From: Sambucus nigra
Lineage: Eukaryota; Streptophyta; Magnoliopsida; Dipsacales; Adoxaceae
DNA: 64,000 nt
Direction of reading: 5' to 3'
Assembly: GCA_949130495.1 (NCBI GenBank)
Contig: OX422217.1
Span: 573,720,606-573,784,605 of the forward strand
Shown here: positions 57,474 through 64,000 of the stretch, in pieces
Layout of the letters: every line of letters starts with the position of its first letter
How positions within the stretch are numbered: the stretch's first letter is position 1
Made by a program: the position numbers and the translations under genes
Notes under the pieces: model-generated
Seen by the model: the letters and a program-made list of their open reading frames with translations, nothing else
What the model was told of the DNA's origin: nothing
The model's database searches: none

Positions 57474-59626
57474 AGCTTGGAAATTTATTGGGTGTAATTT
57501 ATAATTTTTCTAAACGACTTTGTTTTACTCAGAAAAATATTTTTTAGAACTTTCCATAAAAGTTTTGGGCTTAAAATTAATGTTTCATTTTTTCTGACAC
57601 GTCGTTCGATCCACACTGGAATCTCGTTCGAATGAGATTTCCAGGTCGTTCGAATGAACTGTCATCTCGTTCGAACGAGATGCCAGGTCGTTCGAACGAG
57701 ATTTCTGACGATTTTCCTTTTTTTTCATTCTGGAATGTCGTTAGTAAATCCGTTCGAACGAAAAGTCGTTCGAACGAGTTTTGGCGGGAAATTTGTTTGT
57801 AAAGTTTTTGACTATTTTCCCACTTTTCCCACTACTTTTTCCCACTATCTTTTGTCAGATTTGATAAGGTGCGGGAACCAACTTTTCATACAATTCCAAC
57901 TCCTAGAGAGAGTTTTTGAGTGTTTATCTTTCCAAAGAAAAGTTCATAGTGTAAGTGTATATTTTTCAAGAAAAATTCATAAAACACTCTTGTTTTCACC
58001 CATATTGTTTATTCCAAGTTTTAATATATATACATCTTGTTTGGAGTGTTTGGCACCGGGTTTTCTCTACCGCATTGAAGAGATTGATTCGGTTTACTTC
58101 TAAATCCCTCAAAGAAGAAGAAGTTTGTTTTACTGTGGCATTCTCACATGGTGAAAGGCATCATGTATGGTTGACGATGTACCTATGTCTCATTGGTGAT
58201 TCCAAGATTTCGGTGGAGCTTTGAGGTTGTCGACTAGGCGGAGGTGTTTACAAGAAGACGCGTCAAGGCTTGAAAGTGGTCGAGTCGAGGAAGTAAGTCA
58301 TCTGTCTTATAATTGTAAAATCATACTTAGTGGACTTAAGGCTAGGGCCGTCCGAGGTTTTTTTTTGTTGTGGGTTTTTTCTCGTACATCACGGCGTAGT
58401 GGTTTCTTTGTTTATTTTATCTTTTGCAATATCACCTAGAATGCATGCTTAGGTAAAAAGATAAAATTGGTTTAAATCACTACTTGTTTAAATTGGTGCT
58501 AAATTAATTTGGGTAATGTTTATGTTAATTCAAGTTATTTAATTTAATTTGATAAAATTGGTTTAACCTAATTTGGGAATATTGAAAACATGACTTAGGC
58601 AAATTCCTAGGACTTGAATTGAATTATGTTGGTTTAAGTGAAATTAAATTTGTGTGGATGTAATCTTATTTCACTTGTTTAATTGTAATTTGAAAAGAAA
58701 TTAAAATTTGGTGTTTGTGTGTATTTATTTGAACCATCTCCGCTTTCGCATCTATCTTTAAAAAGGAAATTATCTTTTTGTGGTAAGATTATTTAAAATG
58801 GATGTTCTTATATGAACCCAATTTTACTATCTACAGCCCCAAGAATCAATTAAGTTCGGATAGGTGGGAAAAAGACTAAAATATCCCTTTTAAAAACCCC
58901 CTATTAAAAGATGACAGAGGATTCAAAACGATTTAAGAGGACATCAAACAACAACTGCAATATGTATGTTTGCATGTAAGGACTTTCAATGCTACTAACA
59001 ATTAGAAATAAAACTGAACAAAGGAGCAATAAACTCAATATTACAATATACATGAAAGCAATCAACGGTTACATTGGCTTATAGCTTTAAAAATTCACAA
59101 ATTCCAAAGACAAAACAATGTAACTTGAACGGTTTTAGATATGAACTAAGGTTTAGATTGCTCGGAGTTGATTCACATCAAGTTGAAGTTGCAAATTTTA
59201 TTCTCCAAAAAATAATGAAGCAAGAGATATTTCAACTACACCTATAGTTTGTAAAGTTCTTAGATGGTCGGGGGGATAATTTGTGATGAGATGTTCTTTG
59301 AAGATTTTGATGGTCGAACTCAAATATGGTTTAATCCAAAATTAAAATCGTAAAAAAAAAAAAAAAAGCAACCCTCGGTTAGGGTGTCCTCTGTCATCCA
59401 TTTCCTCTCTCAAAATTAACAAGTTTGCTTCATTGTGTTTGATATTTTGCTACAAGATTGTGTTAGCTTAAAATATACTCATAATTTTTCTATAAACCCA
59501 CTAAATGGGGTGGGCTAATTGGTTTTGGACCCATTATTGTGGGGTTAAAAAAAGTGGGGGATACCTAAAGAAATTTGGGGTTCAAATAAAAGCTCCCTTT
59601 AAAATTGGGGGCCTAATATTTTAACA
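57208..59626 (+). repeat. 3' LTR of element B, interrupted by a MITE
   Basis: Starts TGTAAGGACACAAATTTCC, with a long (TA)n run at 57434-57471 and the palindrome array at 57601-57777. It is cut at 58799 by the MITE and resumes at 59606 (TGGGGGCCTAATATTTTAACA), ending at the target duplication ATGGA. Confidence 0.92.
58800..59597. mobile_element. MITE in the 3' LTR of element B
   Basis: Flanked by the perfect 8-bp direct repeat TTTAAAAT (58792-58799 and 59598-59605). Left end GGATGTTCTTATATGAACCC, reverse complement of right end GGGAGCTTTTATTTGAACCC: imperfect TIR of about 20 bp. 798 bp, non-coding, with (A)15 near 59352. An 8-bp duplication suggests hAT, but Mutator-like cannot be excluded. 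Confidence 0.8.
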
Positions 59627-59631
59627 ATGGA

Positions 59632-61020
59632 ATTGATTTTGTTGCACAACTTGATTGGAAGTAAGACACAAGACATGATTTAAGTCGGGATGGGTTGAAC
59701 CACTGATTTTATCAAGACCTCTCTTCCACCAGGATCAAGGAGGAGTTGTTTCCAATTTCTCAACTTTTGAGCCAAAATAAAAGCTAAGATTTTTAGATCT
59801 TCCCCAAGAGCTGGGAAAACCCTGGTACTTTGACTTAGGATCCATGATGGTGATCCCGAGGGAGGTGCATATCTCATCAATCAATAAAGGGTCCGTATTA
59901 GGAGAAAAATAAGCGCTAGACTTCTGGAAGTTGACCCGAAGCTCTGCCGTAGCTATGGAGAATAGAGGTAACAGTGGAACATTCATTGATGTTGGCTTGC
60001 AGAAAAAGGATGGAATCATCGGCGAAGAAGAGGTGGGAAAGGGGAGGGTAACCACGTTTCATGACTATTCCCGAGAGTTGACCATTCGCATTGGCTCTTT
60101 CAAACATTCGGGATAGAACATCTTGAACAAAAAGGAATTGGTAAGGGGAAATAGCGTCTCCAGGTATGATTTCACAGCTAGGACTCCCGTTAATGAGAAT
60201 GTAGAATTTCACAGGACTTACACATTGAATGATCATCTGCACCCATTTGTCACAAAAGCCCATTTTCTGCATCACCTTCAATAAAAAGTCCCATTCAACT
60301 CTGTCGTAGGCCCTTTTGAGATCGACCTTAAGAGCCAACTGCCATTTTTTTCTTTTTTTCCCCAATCTAAGATAGTGAAAAGCTTCGTGGGCCAGAATAA
60401 TACTATCTTGGATCAATCTATTAGGGACAAAGGCAACCTGGTAAGGGGTAATGATGCTACCCAACAAAGGTTTGAGACGATTAGCCAAGGTTTTAGAAAT
60501 AATTTTGTAAATGAAATTGCATAGGCTAATAGGGCGGAACTGGTTTGGGTTTTTAGGGTCCGAGACTTTTGGAATTAGGGTGATGTTAGTGTAGTTAATC
60601 TCTTTAAGGATGAAGCTCACACTAAAGAAACCTTTCACTGCCTTACACACATCTTCAGCAACCACAAGCCAATATTTTTGGAAGAATAACCCGAGGAAAC
60701 CATCCGACCCTGGAGCTTTAATGGCTCCAAGTTGTTCCACAGCCTTGAGAATCTTTGAATCCGATATGGTTGCAAATCTCCCTATTCATATTTTTGGAAA
60801 TCGTTTTCTCTACAACATCAAGAGGGACCTCCATATCCCTTTCACATTGGGACTTATAGATTTCTTAAAAATGATCTTTAAAAGTCGAGATCAACTCAGC
60901 ATCCCCACTTGTCCAGCTTCCATCCAGTTTCTTGAGATTGGAGATATGGTTTCTTCTTCTCCTTTGGATAGTAGATGTGTGAAAAATCTTATGTTTTTAT
61001 CCCCCTAGTTAAGCCAATTG
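59632..61020 (-). pseudogene. LINE reverse transcriptase domain
   Basis: Minus-strand frame 60740-59916 carries the L1-type RT motifs in order: KAPGSDGFLGLFFQKYW, TNITLIPKV, QFRPISLCNFIYKIISK, LANRLKPLL, QVAFVPNRLIQDSIILAHE, KVDLKRAYDRVEWDFL, and the active site LFFADDSILF. The next frame (60055-59680) continues with the VNFQKSSAYFSPNT and LGDLKI-like thumb region, after a frameshift. The domain is interrupted at 59632 by element B and continues at 41940. Several frame breaks make it non-functional. Confidence 0.92.
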
Positions 61021-61110
61021 ATTCTGAATCGCCAGTAAAATTCTTATTTTAAAGGGTTTTGTCAATTTCCTCCACAATGGTATTTTCCGCTTTAAGGTTA
61101 CTGCTTAGGA

Positions 61111-61136
61111 GGGGGGGGGGGGGGGGGGGGGGGGGG
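61111..61136. repeat. Poly(G) run of 26
   Basis: Twenty-six consecutive G residues lie within the LINE between endonuclease and RT (C on the LINE's coding strand). It is far longer than any other homopolymer in the window and could be an assembly artefact. Confidence 0.95.
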
Positions 61137-61281
61137 CATTGTTGAACAAAGGCAAGCTTTTTGTTGAGCTCGTTGATCTGGTTCCGGGTATTCCCAAAGT
61201 GATTTTTTCCAGCATTTTAAGCCCTTAGCCACACTTTTAAGTTTAGTGGACACCTTGAACATATAGGAGCCTTGGACGTTC

Positions 61282-62100
61282 TTATTCCACTCGTTTTTTT
61301 ATGGTTTCTTCACTTTGGGGCGCACCAACCCACATAGACTCATATCTAAATGTGGATTTTAGGCGTCTAAGTAGGGGGTTTAAATCCAGAATCAATGGGC
61401 AGTGGTCGGATCCCTTGATGGCTTCATGTGTCACAATTGCATTAGGATAGGCGTGACACCATTCTGTATTGATGAGGGACCTGTCAAGACGCTCCTTAAT
61501 ATTCTCCATATCACTTCTTTTGTTGGGCCAAGTGAATTTTGACCCCTTGAACTCCACTTCTTGAAGGTTTCCTCCACATAAAATTGCATGAAATTCTTCT
61601 ATTTTACTTCTCGGATCATCTGCACCTCCATCTTTCTCCAAAGATGTTCCAATAATGTTGAGGTCCCCCATAATAAGACATGGGGATTGAGATAAGGTTA
61701 TTTGATCAAATAACCTATTCCAGCCCTCCATTCTGATTTTCGCATCCGTGTCAGCATGGATGAAAGTAGAGAACCATCTAATTTCAGAATCAATGTGCAG
61801 ACACTCGACATTAATGAAATGATGAGATGATGATATAACCGAAATGTGGATATTATTATTCCACCAAAGGGCCAAGCCACCAGCCTTTCCTCTGGGATCA
61901 ACATAAAAGAAGTGGTTAAAGTAAGTATCTCTTCTAATCCATTCCAGTTTTTTCCTTTTGTTTTTTGTCTCTATTATGAAGATAACAGAGGTGCGATAGG
62001 ATTTAATCATATCCTTCAACATACGAATTGTCCGGGATCGCCAAACTCCTTGATAATTCTAAGAGATCACTAACATTGCTCGTGTGGCTGCTTGGGGTCA
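61282..62100 (-). pseudogene. LINE ORF2 N-terminus: AP-like endonuclease
   Basis: The ORF2 start region near 62077 (MLVIS, then a TAG where the L1 family has the Trp of WNxQG, then NYQGVW) leads into an endonuclease/exonuclease/phosphatase domain: VIFIIETKNKRKKLEWIRRD, GGLALWWNN, CLIMGDLNIIG, KFTWPNKRSD, ERLDRSLINTEW, and the catalytic SDHCPLILDL. This domain nicks target DNA for target-primed reverse transcription. The frame ends near 61282 and a degraded linker leads to the RT. Confidence 0.9.
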
Positions 62101-62204
62101 GCCACCATAACCCGTAAGTCATTCATTTTGCTTTCTTTCAACTTCAAAGAGTCAAGCTCACTCTGAGAAATGTCTCTGATGGGAATATCTATCAGTTCTG
62201 GATT

Positions 62205-63772
62205 CTACACCATCATACCGAGGTTATGGGCGAGGTTAGTTTGGGTGAACTTGTGTGTCTTTTTTCTTTTGCCCCGTTTCAGTTGTTTCATGTTATTTTT
62301 GGGAGCTTTGACTTGGTTAGGCACTGGGTTTTGGTAGCACTTCTTTTTCTTTGGTTCATCTTCAGGATTAACCTCGTCCTTGTCTTTTTTCCTCTTGATG
62401 GATAAATTTTTGAATCTAGGGGACAGGTCATTATCAGTGATAGCCAAGTAGGATGGGTCGTTAATATCATAGGTTATGGGTAGAGGGTTGGGGTTTTTTG
62501 CAGGCTCATGAGGATTTTTGTTGAGCAAGTTCATCAAGGGCGGTAGGTTCATCATTGGGTTCTGTGACAAAATAGGAAAGTGGTGGTTCAGGACGGGTGA
62601 CGATTTTTAGGGTCTTTGAATGCAAGGGTTGTGGAGGATTTGGGATAGAGGGATATAAGGGTTGAGGAGAGAGGATAGGCGGCTGAATTCTTGGGGTAGT
62701 GAAACACCCAAAGTATTCGAACTGTTTAGAGATGGTTTTTCCTTTCGAAAGCAAATTAGGTTTTGGTTTGTGGGTGGGTAAGCATTAGGGGGTTTAGGTT
62801 AATGGGGAAAGTAGGTTGGTTTTGGTTCAGGTGGCTGGTAGGGTTATTTTTTATGGGCTCCTTTGCTTCTAATCGAGACCTCTCAAAGGTTTCATTCGAG
62901 AATAGGTTTTCTGTAGGGTCAGCTGTTCCTAAAAGGACTCTTTCATCCATAAGGGAGCTAGGACCCTTTGTATCGTTAGGCGTTGGCATATTGTTGTTCA
63001 ATGGAGTATTGCTTCCTTCTCCCATCTGTAAAATTTTTGTGTAATCTTTGAAGAATGTATATGGCTTGCTAGAATCCTCTCTAAGCCAAGAACCATAACC
63101 ATCCCCTTTTATCGCTTCCTCATTGTCACACCAACAGTCCTCTTTATCATGTCGAATTCGTCCACATTCATAACAGAAAATAGAGAGTCTTTCATTCCTG
63201 AAAACGACCCAACTGGGGTTGGAGCCGTCTCTGTAGATATACGTACCTTTAGAGAGGGGCTTACCGAGATTAACTCCTACCTTGACTCTTGTTATTTTTG
63301 TTCTGAGAAGTTGTTCTTCTTTTTCAATCTTCAGGTCCATCACTTCTCCAGCTAGAGCTGCAACTTCTTGATGTTGGAGGAGGAACGTTTATTAAGAGGG
63401 AGGTTATGTATTTGGAGCCAAAATCCACATTTATTAAACATCATATCCTCAATATCAACCTCTGGTTTCCATATTTTTAGGACTAAAAGGTGTCCCATGA
63501 TTGCCCATGGGCCACCATCTAATATTTTAGTCATATCTTGACTGTTTTTTTAAACGAAAGATATAAATATTAGGTCCCCAGCTTGTGATGTTAAAGTCTT
63601 ATCTTATTTTCCAAGCTCCAGAAAGTATTTTACTGACACCTGTATTGTTTAGGGTTTTTCTGGAGAGGATTCTGCCTACTAGCGTATTATCTGGGCAGAG
63701 GATAGACCCCAGATGGCATTCTTCGAGGTTGAGGATGGGGTTAACATCTAGGTTAGGGAGGTCGTCAGCCAT
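62205..63772 (-). pseudogene. LINE ORF1 (DUF4283 and CCHC protein)
   Basis: ATG 63772 opens MADDLPNLDVNPILNLEECH. The plant L1 ORF1 domain follows (ILDGGPWAIMGHLLVLKIWK near 63530, CGFWLQIHNLPL near 63430), then DGSNPSWVVFRNERLSIFCY, a zinc-knuckle variant CYECGRIRHDKEDC near 63170, and a Pro/Asn-rich and Lys-rich tail (62754-62205). An in-frame TAA near 63600 and frame changes near 63545, 63350 and 62750 break it. It would be the RNA-binding protein of the LINE. Confidence 0.85.
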
Positions 63773-64000
63773 AGAGGTCCACGTAGCAGAGGAAATATGG
63801 ATAGAAAGGGAGCAGTGGGATTACCACGTGGCAGAGGGAAAGGAGGTTGAGGGAGGTTGACGGCTCTCAGGGCACTGAAAATAATAAGGTATTAGGGTTT
63901 GTTGGGTATGGGACCCAGAAGAATCCAGAAGGAGGGAAATATCATGAATGTGTGGAAGGACCCACTACATCAAAATAAGCCTTGAGTAACAGACTAATTT
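63773..64000 (-). other. LINE 5' UTR or flank
   Basis: Lies upstream (minus sense) of ORF1. The LINE 5' end cannot be located without its target duplication; the window ends here. Confidence 0.4.

Larger units (their letters stand above)
41946..59626 (+). mobile_element. Element B: second pol-less Sirevirus-like Copia copy, itself split by Gypsy
   Basis: Perfect target duplication ATGGA (41941-41945 and 59627-59631) within the LINE. 5' LTR 41946-43517, PBS TGGTATCAGAGC (43520-43531), short gag-like ORF (43651-44385), then a Gypsy insertion (44443-55188), then the 3' non-coding region (55194-57207), PPT AAAGGAGGAGATT, and 3' LTR 57208-59626, which carries a MITE. Its LTRs and 3' region are related to element A but clearly diverged, so A and B are two members or subfamilies of one pol-less lineage. 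Confidence 0.92.

Overview
This window comes from a flowering-plant nuclear genome, most likely a eudicot. It holds spliced genes with GT-AG introns, plant-type Copia, Del/Tekay Gypsy, L1-type LINE and Au-like SINE elements, and hAT, Mutator-like and Stowaway MITEs. Only two host genes are recognisable, and both are stretched by transposons. Everything below was read by eye; no search or alignment was run.

Region 1 (1-11 kb). The 3' three exons of a FolD-type methylenetetrahydrofolate dehydrogenase/cyclohydrolase lie on the + strand at 3540-3697, 4577-4789 and 9941-10171. The N-terminal exons are not in the window. The last intron (5.15 kb) contains a complete minus-strand LTR retrotransposon (6719-9859, TSD CAAAC). 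Its left LTR was later hit by another element, now a solo LTR (7055-8133, TSD TGTTG).

Region 2 (11.7-20 kb). This is a graveyard of minus-strand Copia relics (gag, protease, integrase and RNase H fragments). A 3.2-kb LTR element (12233-15396) with 230-bp LTRs cuts into it. That element carries an unrecognised ORF, itself interrupted by a hAT-type MITE (13334-14052, TSD GCTCGACA). An Au-like SINE (19712-19887) follows.

Region 3 (20-32.8 kb). An approximately 0.9-kb direct tandem duplication (21515-23311) precedes a minus-strand GH3 acyl-amido synthetase gene, GH3.9-like, in four exons from 32477 to 24237. Exon 3 appears to carry a 1-nt deletion. Intron 2 is full of MITEs, including a Stowaway inside a hAT element.

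Region 4 (32.8-64 kb). A pol-less Sirevirus-like Copia element (A, 32787-39595, TSD CTAGT) sits about 310 bp upstream of the GH3 start codon. An L1-type LINE on the minus strand (about 63.8 to 40.3 kb) is split by a second member of the same pol-less family (B, 41946-59626, TSD ATGGA). Element B is split in turn by a Ty3/Gypsy chromovirus (44443-55188, two 2943-bp LTRs, TSD CATTG), and its 3' LTR carries a MITE (58800-59597, TSD TTTAAAAT). The insertion order is therefore readable: LINE, then B, then Gypsy and the MITE.

Most notable points: a two-member pol-less Copia family; CGTTCGAACG palindrome arrays shared by the LTRs of unrelated Copia and Gypsy elements; nonsense mutations in the Gypsy polyprotein mostly at presumed glutamine codons (CAG to TAG, CAA to TAA), as expected from methyl-cytosine deamination; a frameshifted GH3.9-like gene with a duplicated splice acceptor; and a probable GC-AG intron in FolD.
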